Source: F-183 sp964627455 (lineage in GTDB: Bacteria; Acidobacteriota; Terriglobia; Bryobacterales; Bryobacteraceae). Taken from it: a stretch of 64,000 nucleotides of DNA. The notes under the pieces are model-generated. The model searched no databases and was not told the DNA's origin. It saw nothing but the letters and a program-made list of their open reading frames with translations. This document shows, one piece after another, positions 15,719-24,225 of the stretch. Each line of letters opens with the position of its first letter. The first letter of the stretch is position 1. Made by a program: the position numbers and the translations under genes. The stretch covers positions 38,400 through 102,399 of the forward strand of contig CAZVKC010000020.1 of the NCBI GenBank assembly GCA_964627455.1, written 5' to 3'.

Positions 15719-18051
15719 AACTCCACAGCACGATCTTCACTCTGGCGGTTGCCGCCGCCACTACCCTGCGTGTGTCCGCGCAGGAATTGCCCGAATTCGC
15801 GGGCGCGGCGAACATCGACAAACAGATGCAGGAAGCCGTCGATACGGAACTCATTCCGGGCGGCGTGGTGCTGGTCGGGCATCAGGGCAAGATCGTGTTT
15901 CGCAAAGCGTACGGCTACCGTTCGCTGATCCCCGAAAAGACGCCGATGACCGTGGATACGGTGTTCGATGCGGCTTCGCTCACCAAGGTCGTGGCCACCA
16001 CGACTGCGATTGCGAAACTGTTCGAGCAGGGGCAGATCCGGCTGGCGGATCCCGTCACGAAATACCTGCCTGAATTTCAGGGCGGCAAGAGCACAATCAC
16101 CGTGCGGGACCTGTTGGTGCATTTCTCCGGCATGCGTCCCGACGTGGATCTGCAGCCGAAATGGAGCGGGTACGAAACGGGCATCCAACTGGCGCTCATC
16201 GACAAGCCGACGAATCCGCCGGGGACGCGGTTCGTGTATAGCGACATCAATTTCCTGCTGCTCGGCGAAATGGTTCGCAGACTGAGCGGCAAGCCGCTCG
16301 ATGTCTACACGCAGGACGAAGTGTTCCGGCCGCTGGGGATGACGAATACGACATTCAACCCGCCTGCCGAATGGCGGAGCCGGATCGCGCCCACGGAAAT
16401 CGAAGAGAACAACACGCCGTGGCTCGGCGTGGTGCATGATCCGACGGCGCGGTACATGGGTGGCGTCGCCGGGCACGCGGGGTTGTTCACGACCGCCGGC
16501 GATCTCGCAAAGTTCGCGCAGATGCTGCTCGACGGCGGTGGCAGGATCCTGCAGCCGTTGACGGTGCACCGGTTCACGACGCCGAATACACCGGCAGGCC
16601 AACCGATCCTGCGGGGCCTCGGCTGGGACATCGAATCCCCGTTTTCGTCGAACCGCGGCGAATTGTTCCCGGTGGGTTCGTTTGGGCACACGGGTTTTAC
16701 GGGCACGTCATTGTGGATCGATCCGTCGACCAAAAGCTACGTGATCGTGTTGACGAATTACGTGCATCCGAAACGCGGCAAGAGTCTCACCTCACTGCGC
16801 GGCAAAATCGCGACGATTTCCGCGGCGGCGTTCGGCATCGACGTGCCGGGGATGATCCTGGCCGGATACAACGAAACCACACCCAATGGCGTGCGGCGGG
16901 TGGTGAATCGAAACGGGCAGGTACTGACCGGACTCGACGTATTGGTCGAGCAGAAATTCGCGCCGCTGCAGGGCAAGAAAATCGGAATCATCACAAACCA
17001 TACCGGGATGGACCGGGATGGCCGGCGCAACGTCGATCTGATGAAGCAGGCCGGCGTCAACCTGGTCTCGATTTTCTCGCCGGAGCATGGAATGCAGGGG
17101 AAGCTGGATATCGAGAATGTCGAGGATACACGCGACGAAGCGACGGGCGTCAAAGTGTGGAGCTTGTACCGTCCTGAAAAGCGAAAATTGCCTCCGGAAC
17201 TCGCGAAGGGCCTGGACGCGGTTGTGTTCGATATTCAAGACATTGGCTCTCGGTTTTATACATATTCCTGCACCCTCCTGTACGCAATGGAGACCGCCGC
17301 ACAGATGAAACTGCCCTTTTACGTGCTGGACCGGCCGAATCCGATTACCGGATCGGCGGTCGATGGACCTAGTCTCGACAAGGACTTGCAGACATTCGTT
17401 GGATGCTATGACATGCCCATCCGACATGGCCTGACATTCGGCGAATTGGCGACCATGGCGAACGCAGAACGGAAAATGGGCGTTGATTTGAGAGTGGTCA
17501 AGATGAAGGGGTGGCAGCGGGGCGACTGGTTCGACGCCTTAAATCTGACCTGGATCAATCAAAGTCCAAACATGCGCAGCCTGACGGCGGCACTGCTCTA
17601 TACCGGCGTCGGGATCCTCGAATTGCAAAAAACCTATTCGGTTGGGCGCGGAACGGATGCGCCGTTCGAGCAGATCGGGGCCGACTGGATCAACGGGCGG
17701 CAGTTATCGGCATACCTCAACAGCCGGTTTATTCCAGGCATACGGACGTATCCGACACAGTTGGAGCCGGCTTCGTCGAACTTTGCCGGGAAGAAGATCA
17801 GCGGAGTCCGGTTCGTGATCACCGACCGGGAGGCGTTTATCCCGGCGAGACTGGGTCTGGAAATCGCGGCTGCGTTGCTGAAGCTGTATCCGGGGAAGGT
17901 CGATCTGGAAGTAAACGCGAAGCTGATCGGAAGCCGGGCGGTGATTGACGCGTTGCGTAAGGGAGAGGATCCCCGGCTGATCTTCGATCGAACCGAAGCC
18001 GAGAAAGAAAAATACCTGGCGCGACGCGCCAGGTATTTGTTGTACCAGTAA
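15715..18051 (+). CDS. Fused serine hydrolase (class C beta-lactamase fold) and NamZ-like exo-muramidase
   Basis: A 778-residue secreted protein with two enzymes. Residues 1-22 are a signal peptide. Residues 35-390 are a class C beta-lactamase/S12 hydrolase with Ser88-Leu-Thr-Lys91 and the Tyr175-Ser-Asp motif. Residues 403-778 match DUF1343/NamZ (GH171), an exo-beta-N-acetylmuramidase, with the conserved Glu457 in SPEHGMQG and the blocks DIQDIGSRFYTY and DRPNPI. In Bacillus subtilis the separate genes amiE (same beta-lactamase fold, muropeptide amidase) and namZ lie in the murQ recycling cluster; here both are one chain. The likely role is to strip the stem peptide and then release MurNAc in the periplasm. 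It overlaps phhB by ATGA. Its 3' end holds a hairpin used by the opposing gene. Confidence 0.9.
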   Translation: MKLHSTIFTLAVAAATTLRVSAQELPEFAGAANIDKQMQEAVDTELIPGGVVLVGHQGKIVFRKAYGYRSLIPEKTPMTVDTVFDAASLTKVVATTTAIAKLFEQGQIRLADPVTKYLPEFQGGKSTITVRDLLVHFSGMRPDVDLQPKWSGYETGIQLALIDKPTNPPGTRFVYSDINFLLLGEMVRRLSGKPLDVYTQDEVFRPLGMTNTTFNPPAEWRSRIAPTEIEENNTPWLGVVHDPTARYMGGVAGHAGLFTTAGDLAKFAQMLLDGGGRILQPLTVHRFTTPNTPAGQPILRGLGWDIESPFSSNRGELFPVGSFGHTGFTGTSLWIDPSTKSYVIVLTNYVHPKRGKSLTSLRGKIATISAAAFGIDVPGMILAGYNETTPNGVRRVVNRNGQVLTGLDVLVEQKFAPLQGKKIGIITNHTGMDRDGRRNVDLMKQAGVNLVSIFSPEHGMQGKLDIENVEDTRDEATGVKVWSLYRPEKRKLPPELAKGLDAVVFDIQDIGSRFYTYSCTLLYAMETAAQMKLPFYVLDRPNPITGSAVDGPSLDKDLQTFVGCYDMPIRHGLTFGELATMANAERKMGVDLRVVKMKGWQRGDWFDALNLTWINQSPNMRSLTAALLYTGVGILELQKTYSVGRGTDAPFEQIGADWINGRQLSAYLNSRFIPGIRTYPTQLEPASSNFAGKKISGVRFVITDREAFIPARLGLEIAAALLKLYPGKVDLEVNAKLIGSRAVIDALRKGEDPRLIFDRTEAEKEKYLARRARYLLYQ
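18000..18038 (-). terminator. Terminator of the AT-hook gene, inside the 3' end of the NamZ fusion gene
   Basis: A perfect 14-bp inverted repeat (AAATACCTGGCGCG and its complement) spans 18010-18038. Read on the minus strand it is followed by TTTTTCTTTCTC, a classic termination tail, and it lies just beyond the stop of the minus-strand AT-hook gene. On the plus strand it encodes KYLARRARYLL and lacks a T-run. Confidence 0.8.
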
Positions 18052-18064
18052 GAACTTGACGGAC

Positions 18065-18298
18065 TTACGCGGTTACTGCCGCAGCGGGCTTATTCTTGCT
18101 TCCCGGCGGTCTGCCGCGCCGTTTGGGTTGGTCACCGGATCCACTCGACGTAGTCGACGAGGGTCCTTGGCTCATCCATGCCGGCGGTCTTCCGCGGCGC
18201 TTGCCGCGACTCCTTGCCAGCCTTTCGAGAGTGATGATCGCTTCTTCGAGCTGTTGCCGTTCTTGGCGTAGTTCCGCCAGAACTTTGATTACGTCCAT
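18065..18298 (-). CDS. Small protein with two AT-hooks
   Basis: A 77-residue basic protein, started at the ATG at 18298, which has a GGAG ribosome site; a GTG at 18322 would add 8 residues. Residues 1-32 form an amphipathic helix with a coiled-coil pattern (VIKVLAELRQERQQLEEAII), likely a dimer. Two AT-hook cores follow, each RGRPP preceded by KR (about residues 34-40 and 60-66), joined by a Ser/Gly linker. AT-hooks bind the minor groove of AT-rich DNA, so this looks like a nucleoid-associated or regulatory protein. In a GC-rich genome its sites would mainly be promoters and acquired DNA. No known symbol. Confidence 0.75.
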   Translation of the reverse strand: MDVIKVLAELRQERQQLEEAIITLERLARSRGKRRGRPPAWMSQGPSSTTSSGSGDQPKRRGRPPGSKNKPAAAVTA

Positions 18299-18430
18299 TC
18301 TGAACTCCGTCTGCACCTGCACGGAGCCTTTACTCGGCCCCGCTACTGCTGAGGATTCCCCTCCCGGAGCACGTCACTGCCGCGAATTTTCATTCCGACA
18401 TGATGTTTCGGCGCCGGAAGAGTCTTTACT

Positions 18431-18459
18431 GTTGTACACGATCTTGCACTGGAATTCAA
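18431..18459 (-). promoter_or_regulatory. Possible promoter for the AT-hook gene
   Basis: On the minus strand TTGAAT and TACAAC are separated by 17 bases, each four of six to consensus. This leaves a leader of about 125 bases before the AT-hook start. Weak but well placed; a hairpin overlaps the -35. Confidence 0.3.
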
Positions 18460-18480
18460 GTCCCCTTCAGGGGGACTGAA
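18455..18480. promoter_or_regulatory. Inverted repeat overlapping the possible promoter
   Basis: AGTCCCC and GGGGACT form a stem around a short loop, extended by TTCA/TGAA with one bulge. Neither strand has a T-run, so it is more likely an operator or RNA structure than a terminator. The rest of the 18299-18534 gap holds no other recognisable feature. Confidence 0.4.
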
Positions 18481-18534
18481 GATTGATTATCTGGATTTGG
18501 AGGGAGCAAAATGGCAATTCACGTTCTTTACAAA

Positions 18535-19917
18535 TCACCCGGCGCGCCTGGAATTCCGCCAGTGGCGATAGAACGGAACGCCGATGGCGATGATGCCGAG
18601 ACCGAGCAGAGATTCGCGCGGAGACTGCATGAGAGTGGCTCCCAGCAGGATTACCGCGGTGGCGGTGAAGAGCGCCGGAATCAACAAATATGCGGAAGTA
18701 CGGGCGCCGTCTCTACGATGAAAGACGAATACGCTGGCGGCCGCCATCGCATAGAGGATCCAACTCGAGAAGATGACCGAAGTAAACAACTCTTCATAGC
18801 GGCCGCTCAGAACGAGCACGCATGCAGTGATCGTCAGAATCCAAATGGCCGCTGACGGAGTGTGAAAGCGCGGGTGAATTCGTGCTGCCGACGGAAAGAA
18901 GAGACCATCTCTGGCCATTGCGTACGGAATGCGCGATCCACCGAGCAGCGTCCCGTTGAGAGCGGCGACCATCGACATCATCGCCGCAAAGCTAACGAGA
19001 CCGGCGCCCCAGGATCCAACAGCGCGGTTCATCATCGCAGCGGCAATACGGTCGCTCGAAGCGGCCTCTGCCGGGCTCAATACGATAAAATACGCTGCGT
19101 TCGCCGCGAGGTAAATCAGGATAATTCCGGCAATCCCCCAGATGAGGGATCTGGGCAAATTCCGTTGGGGATCGCGGACTTCGCTGCCGACCATAGCCAC
19201 CGTGTTCCATCCGTCATACGCCCACAAAGCGGCGACGAGGGCAGCGAAAAATCTCAAAAACGAACCGGACGAAGACGCCACAGGCGCGGAACGCTGCAGG
19301 TTCGCCGCATCCCCGGTCCCAGACAACAAGCCGACCACAACGACAACGGCGATCAAGGCGACCTTGACAACGGTGAGACTCACCTGGACGCCGGCGCCCA
19401 GCCGAACGCCGAGCGTATTGAGAAAACCCAGCATCAGAATCACCGCCATGGCGATCACTTGCCCGTATCGGATTTCGAGCGGCGCCCAGCCCGGCCCGAT
19501 CGGCAGAGGAACCGTCACCAGAACGCGATCGAGCCCGGGATAGAAATTGCCGAGGTAATAGAAGAATCCGGTGGCGAGAGTGGCGCAGGCTCCGCTGCGG
19601 GCGACCCAGGTTTGGAGCCAGCCATAGGTGAATCCCCAGAACGGCCCGTAAGCTTCGCGCAGGTAGACGTACTCACCGCCAGCCTCGGGAAAGCGGGTCG
19701 ATAGCCGGGCATAGGTGAGAGCGCCGAACAGGGAGAGGAGGCCACCCGCGATCCAGACGGCGAACACCATGCCCGGTGTGCCCATCTGATTGATCATCGT
19801 TTTCGGAACGAGGAAAATGCCGCTGCCGATGGTGGTGCCGATCACGATGGCGATGGCGGCGGAGAGCCCCATCTCGCGGCGCAATTCCAGGTGGCTTGAA
19901 GACGGCGATGAGGGCAC
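18535..19917 (-). CDS. APC-family amino acid permease
   Basis: A 460-residue inner-membrane transporter with about 12 hydrophobic segments. The first helix carries the APC signature GTTIGSGIFLVP, and FPEAGGEYVYLREAYG follows the third, a conserved substrate and coupling loop. I start it at the GTG at 19917, just 1 base after the upstream symporter gene's stop and with an AGGAG ribosome site; the ATG 15 codons in is an alternative. It probably imports or exchanges amino acids in symport with protons. It is co-transcribed with the upstream symporter and lies between it and the AT-hook gene. Confidence 0.9.
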   Translation of the reverse strand: MPSSPSSSHLELRREMGLSAAIAIVIGTTIGSGIFLVPKTMINQMGTPGMVFAVWIAGGLLSLFGALTYARLSTRFPEAGGEYVYLREAYGPFWGFTYGWLQTWVARSGACATLATGFFYYLGNFYPGLDRVLVTVPLPIGPGWAPLEIRYGQVIAMAVILMLGFLNTLGVRLGAGVQVSLTVVKVALIAVVVVVGLLSGTGDAANLQRSAPVASSSGSFLRFFAALVAALWAYDGWNTVAMVGSEVRDPQRNLPRSLIWGIAGIILIYLAANAAYFIVLSPAEAASSDRIAAAMMNRAVGSWGAGLVSFAAMMSMVAALNGTLLGGSRIPYAMARDGLFFPSAARIHPRFHTPSAAIWILTITACVLVLSGRYEELFTSVIFSSWILYAMAAASVFVFHRRDGARTSAYLLIPALFTATAVILLGATLMQSPRESLLGLGIIAIGVPFYRHWRNSRRAG

Positions 19918-19918
19918 G

Positions 19919-21376
19919 CTATGCGTTCTCCTGACTCTGCTGTTGGGGGAGTGCGAAAGACAACGCATAGGCGACGCTGAACGTCACGCTGGTCCCGATC
20001 AGCACATACCAGGTCCAGGCGATGGGTGTGTAGAACTTGATGTACAGCATCAGGAAGAAGCCGACAGTCATGCCGGCCATGGCCGCGTTTTCCTGGGTTC
20101 TTTTTGTCAGAAGGCCCAGCAGGAACACGCCGAGCAGCGAACCATAGAGGATCGAAGCAATCGACAAGCCGGCCTGCAGCACGGATCCCCAGTTTTCCGC
20201 TACCAGCGCGATGGCGAACAGGACGCCGCCCCAAACAAGCGTGACGACGCGCGCCATCTTGAGGTAGAAGTCTTCGCCGCGGCCGCCGCCGGTCATGGGC
20301 TTGTAGAAGTCCATGACGGTAGTGGATGCGAGTGAATTGAGCGCCGCGGAAAGGTTCGACATAGCGGCTGCGAGGATCGCCGCAATGACGAGTCCGGCAA
20401 CGCCGGGCGGCAGGTGATTCCAGATGAATTCGGGGTAGATGCGATCGGCCGGCGAAGGCGGCGCGAGTTTCTGCTGCCCGTAGTAGACCCAGAGGCCGAC
20501 GCCGATGATGAGAAACAGAGTGAACTGGAAGAAGATCACGGCCCAGCTCGACAGCAACGCGGCGCGGCTTTCTTTTTCGTCCCGCGCAGAGAGCAGCCGC
20601 TGCACCATCAATTGCTCCGTGCCGTGGCTGGCAGTGGTGAGGAAGCAGCCGCCGATCAATCCGGCCCAGAAGCTATAGGTTTTGGTGAAGAACTGCGGGG
20701 TGAGCGAGAATCCGAAATCGAAGACCTGGAACTTGTTGGCCGCAAGTCCGGCTTGCAGGACGTGAGCCCAACCGCCGTCGATGAGATTCATGAGAACGAA
20801 CAGACTGACGATCGCCCCTGCGACGTAGAGGAACATCTGCACGACGTCGGTCCAGATGACGGCCGTCATGCCGCCTTCGAATGTGTAGAAGAGCGTGAGG
20901 GCGACAATGAGCACGATCGAACTCATTTGTCCCGTGCCGAGAATGATCGAGATGACAATGGAGATCGCGAAGACACGCACGCCCTCGGCAAGCGCGCGCA
21001 GTACGAGGAACAGTCCTGCGGTCAGCCTGCGAATGCGGATGCCGAAGCGCCGCTGCATGACTTCGTATGCCGTGTACATCTCGCCCCGAAAGTAAGTGGG
21101 AAGGAAGACCGCAATGATGAGGATGCGGGCGACCAGATAGCCGAGCACGACCTGGAGGAATCCGAAGTCGCCGCCAAACGAGAGAGCTGGAGTCCCGATT
21201 ACGGTTAGCGTTGACGTTTCCGCCGAGACGATCGAGAAGCCGATCGCCCACCAGGGAGCTTCGCGGCCGCCCAGGAAGTAGTCTTTTAGCGTAGACTGCC
21301 CCTTGCGAAAGCGTGCTCCGAAGAGTGTAATACCAATCAGATATGCCAGGATCACGCCGAGGTCGAGATAGCGCAT
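19919..21376 (-). CDS. Sodium:solute symporter (SSS family)
   Basis: A 485-residue inner-membrane protein with about 13 hydrophobic segments. The N-terminus has the SSS pattern: DLGVILAYLIGITLFGARF, then KDYFLGGREAPWWAIGFS, and ETSTLTVIGTPAL in the discontinuous first transport helix. It uses the sodium gradient to import a small solute such as a sugar, amino acid or carboxylate; the substrate is not clear. The linked APC permease and the NamZ fusion nearby make a cell-wall fragment (MurNAc or peptide) a reasonable guess, but this is inference. It is the first gene of its operon. Confidence 0.92.
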   Translation of the reverse strand: MRYLDLGVILAYLIGITLFGARFRKGQSTLKDYFLGGREAPWWAIGFSIVSAETSTLTVIGTPALSFGGDFGFLQVVLGYLVARILIIAVFLPTYFRGEMYTAYEVMQRRFGIRIRRLTAGLFLVLRALAEGVRVFAISIVISIILGTGQMSSIVLIVALTLFYTFEGGMTAVIWTDVVQMFLYVAGAIVSLFVLMNLIDGGWAHVLQAGLAANKFQVFDFGFSLTPQFFTKTYSFWAGLIGGCFLTTASHGTEQLMVQRLLSARDEKESRAALLSSWAVIFFQFTLFLIIGVGLWVYYGQQKLAPPSPADRIYPEFIWNHLPPGVAGLVIAAILAAAMSNLSAALNSLASTTVMDFYKPMTGGGRGEDFYLKMARVVTLVWGGVLFAIALVAENWGSVLQAGLSIASILYGSLLGVFLLGLLTKRTQENAAMAGMTVGFFLMLYIKFYTPIAWTWYVLIGTSVTFSVAYALSFALPQQQSQENA

Positions 21377-21498
21377 TCGATTCAGGATACAAGGTTGCCA
21401 TCAGAGTTTGGGAACCTGCGGCGGGCTCGTGGTATCTATAGTTCAGGCAGATTGAGCAAGTAGATGAGCGTGGCGGAGAAACATGACGTCGCATCCGG

Positions 21499-21528
21499 TT
21501 GCGGCTCAGATCGCCGATCCGGTATACT
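21499..21528 (+). promoter_or_regulatory. Sigma70-like promoter of the TPR protein
   Basis: TTGCGG and TATACT are separated by 18 bases; the -10 has five of six consensus bases. Predicted transcription would begin near 21535, about 20 bases before the ATG at 21556, which rules out the in-frame upstream start. Confidence 0.6.
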
Positions 21529-21555
21529 CCGCTTTTACCCAGAGAAGAGCCGGCA

Positions 21556-22950
21556 ATGAAGTTTGACCAATTGAGGGAGGCCATTTTGAGGCAGAAGTTT
21601 CTCAGAATCGCGGCAACTACCGCGGCGTTACTGATCGGGCAGGTGCTGCTTGCGCAGCAGGGCGGCCCGCAATGGAAGGATCGGGCCGAGTACGATCTGT
21701 ACGACTCAATCGTCAAGGATGGGAATCCGCAGACCCGTCTCGAGAAGCTGGACAAGTGGAAGAAGGACTACGCCGACACGCAATTCATCGCCAATCGCCG
21801 TCAGGTCTACCTCGCCACGTACCAGCAGCTCAACCGTCCTGCAGACGTATTCTCGGCAGCGAAAGAGATCCTCGCGGCGGACGCCAACAACCTTCAGGCG
21901 CTGACCGCGTTGAGCGTTTTTGTGTTCCGCTTCTCCCCCGCTCCGTCGGCGGACGACATGGCAACCGCCGAAAAGGCTGCGAGCCAACTGGTGTCGGGCA
22001 TCGAGACCTACTTCGCGGCGGACAAGAAGCCGGCGGGCGCAACCGATGCGCAATGGGCGCAGAGCAAGAAAGAAGTGCTCATGTACGCGCAGAACGCGCT
22101 CGGCTGGATTCCGATGATCCGCAAGGACAACGAGAAGGCGGAAGTCGAACTGATCAAGAGCCTGCAGATTGAGCCGAACAACGCGCAGGTCACCTACTGG
22201 CTGGCTGGCGTGATCGTGGCGCAAAAGAAGGTGGAGAAGCTGCCCGCGGCGCTCTTCCACTTTGCGCGTGCCGCGTATTACGAAGGTCCGGGCGCGCTGA
22301 ATCCGGAAGGCCGCAAGCAGATCATTCCTTACTTCGAAAAGCAGTACGTGAATTATCACGGCGACAAGGAAGGCATCGAGAAGGTGGTTGAAGCCGCCAA
22401 GCTGACCGCTCTGCCGCCCGCCGACTGGAAGATCAAGAGCATCGTCGACCGCGAAAAGGAAAATGAAGCGGCGGAAGAAGAAGCCGCGAAGAAGTTCCCG
22501 GACAAGGCTCTGTGGAAGGACATCAAGACGGCACTGACCGGCGATGGCGGCCAGGCCTACTTCGAATCGAGCATGAAGGGCGCAGCGCTGCCCGGCGGTA
22601 TCGAAAAGGCTGGAGTTAAGGTCGCGAAGTTCAAGGGTAAGCTGGTTTCGGCAACGCCGGAAACCAACCCCAAGGAAATCGTGTTGAGCATCTCCGGCGA
22701 CATCGGTGACGTGACGCTGAAGCTCGACGCTGCGTTGCGCGGCAAGATGGAGCCGGGCGGCGAGATCGAGTTCGAAGGCGTGGCCAGTTCCTACACGAAG
22801 GAACCCTTCATGGTTGTGTTCGATGTGGAGAAGGCCAATGTGAACGGATGGGCTGGCGTGGGCGGCGCTCCTGTGCCTCCGGCGCCGAAGAAGGCCGCAC
22901 CGGCTGCCAAGAAGGCCGCTCCGGCCAAAGTGGTCCCGAAGAAGAAGTAA
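21556..22950 (+). CDS. Secreted TPR-like protein with a Lys/Ala/Pro tail
   Basis: A 464-residue protein started at the ATG at 21556, downstream of a good promoter. A charged N-terminus is followed by a hydrophobic signal segment (IAATTAALLIGQVLLAQ, residues 17-33). The body to about residue 250 is helical with TPR-like pairs (tracts such as TRLEKLDKWKKDYADTQF and a later VELIKSLQIEPNNAQVTYWL). The C-terminal third is beta-rich and ends in a basic KKAAPAAKKAAPAKVVPKKK tail that may bind nucleic acid, peptidoglycan or another surface polyanion. I do not recognise a function. A strong terminator follows, so it is probably monocistronic. Confidence 0.7.
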   Translation: MKFDQLREAILRQKFLRIAATTAALLIGQVLLAQQGGPQWKDRAEYDLYDSIVKDGNPQTRLEKLDKWKKDYADTQFIANRRQVYLATYQQLNRPADVFSAAKEILAADANNLQALTALSVFVFRFSPAPSADDMATAEKAASQLVSGIETYFAADKKPAGATDAQWAQSKKEVLMYAQNALGWIPMIRKDNEKAEVELIKSLQIEPNNAQVTYWLAGVIVAQKKVEKLPAALFHFARAAYYEGPGALNPEGRKQIIPYFEKQYVNYHGDKEGIEKVVEAAKLTALPPADWKIKSIVDREKENEAAEEEAAKKFPDKALWKDIKTALTGDGGQAYFESSMKGAALPGGIEKAGVKVAKFKGKLVSATPETNPKEIVLSISGDIGDVTLKLDAALRGKMEPGGEIEFEGVASSYTKEPFMVVFDVEKANVNGWAGVGGAPVPPAPKKAAPAAKKAAPAKVVPKKK

Positions 22951-22972
22951 GCGTTTTTCAAACGGAAGGGTA

Positions 22973-23010
22973 GAAGGCCGGTTGCGGAAAGGCAGCCGGC
23001 CTTTTCCTTT
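22973..23010 (+). terminator. Rho-independent terminator
   Basis: AAGGCCGGTTGC and GCAGCCGGCCTT form a 12-bp stem with one wobble pair and a GGAAAG loop, followed by TTCCTTTG. It begins 23 bases after the stop of the TPR protein gene. Confidence 0.9.
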
Positions 23011-23133
23011 GTTGGGGGATTTGCCCAAGTTCCCCTTGTGCGCAGGCGCGCAGATCGCACGAAACGCCGCGTTTTTGCCGATGGTGTGCGTGGTCATTGG
23101 CGTGCATAATAAACATGAAGGCTTGTAACAATC

Positions 23134-24225
23134 ATGGAACTGACACTTGCGGTACTTCCCCTGACCTTAGTTTCGATGCTGGGAGCCGGGGCAGACGCCA
23201 AGCGCGGCGCGGACCTGTTCACACAGCAACACTGCACCGAATGTCACTCGGTACAGGGCAATGCCGCCGGACCTGCAACGCTCTCCAAAGCGCCGGACCT
23301 CGGCAGACGTCTGGATCGCGATTACACACCCGCCGGTCTCGCCAGCCGTATGTGGAATCATGCGCCACAGATGTGGACTGCCATGAAAGCCGCCAAGATC
23401 GAGGTTCCGAACCTGAACGAGCAGGCGGTTGGCGATATCTTCGCGTATTTCTATGCAGCTCGCTACTTCGATAAGCCCGGCGACGCTGGACGTGGAAAGC
23501 GTGTGTTCGAAGAGAAGCAATGCGGGACGTGCCATTCCGAAAAAGGCATGGCGAGTCCGGTGAAGAACTGGAAGTCACTTCGGGATCCGGTCGAATTGGT
23601 GGAGCGGATGTGGAACCACGCGCCCCAGATGATTCAGGCAGCAAAGAACAGCAAGGTGAAGTTCCCCAAGTTGGACGCCAGCGAAATGGGCGACATGCTG
23701 GTGTACCTGCAGAACATTCCGGAACTGCGCAAAGCGGGTTATGAGTTCCGCACGCCAGAGGGCGGCGCGGACGGCAAAGCGCTTCTCGAATCCAAAGGCT
23801 GCACGAAGTGCCATTCCGGAGCCAAGGCGCTGGACCAACGCATTGGCCGGCAGACGCTCACCGAGATTGCCGCGGCGATGTGGAATCATGCTCCCGAAAT
23901 GCGCACCAAGGCATCCGAACTCAGCAGCCAGGAGATGCGGACGATCCTGGGCTATCTGTGGAGTTCGAACTTCTTTGGATCCCAGGGCGGCAATGCCGCG
24001 CGCGGCGAGAAGATCTTTGCGGCAAACTGTTCGGAATGCCACGGCAAGAGCGCCCCGGCCCTGGAGCCTGGGAAGAAGGCGTTCTCATCCGTAACGATGG
24101 TCGCCGCTCTCTGGCAGCATGGCCCGAAGATGCTTACAGAGATCGAGAAGCGCCAGAAGGCCTGGCCTCGCCTGACACCGTCCGAGGCGCAGAATCTGAT
24201 CGCGTACCTGAACGGTAAGAACTAA
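23134..24225 (+). CDS. Tetraheme cytochrome c made of four tandem domains
   Basis: A 363-residue secreted protein. Residues 1-22 form a signal peptide. Four cytochrome c units follow, each with one heme motif (CTECH, CGTCH, CTKCH, CSECH). Each unit then carries a matching MWNHAPxM segment: MWNHAPQM, MWNHAPQM, MWNHAPEM and a diverged LWQHGPKM. The Met in this block is a plausible distal heme ligand. The regular spacing shows a gene that grew by tandem duplication; unit four has drifted most. It probably carries electrons in the periplasm. No oxidase or reductase gene is next to it. Its stop overlaps the convergent LysR stop by four bases. Confidence 0.88.
   Translation: MELTLAVLPLTLVSMLGAGADAKRGADLFTQQHCTECHSVQGNAAGPATLSKAPDLGRRLDRDYTPAGLASRMWNHAPQMWTAMKAAKIEVPNLNEQAVGDIFAYFYAARYFDKPGDAGRGKRVFEEKQCGTCHSEKGMASPVKNWKSLRDPVELVERMWNHAPQMIQAAKNSKVKFPKLDASEMGDMLVYLQNIPELRKAGYEFRTPEGGADGKALLESKGCTKCHSGAKALDQRIGRQTLTEIAAAMWNHAPEMRTKASELSSQEMRTILGYLWSSNFFGSQGGNAARGEKIFAANCSECHGKSAPALEPGKKAFSSVTMVAALWQHGPKMLTEIEKRQKAWPRLTPSEAQNLIAYLNGKN

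Noticed and set aside
18511..18855. Plus-strand open frame with a good ribosome site (GGAGGGAGCAAAATG)
   Set aside because: It runs antisense through the APC permease gene, its codons mirror that gene, and its product resembles nothing. Possibly a leftover start site, but not supportable as a gene.
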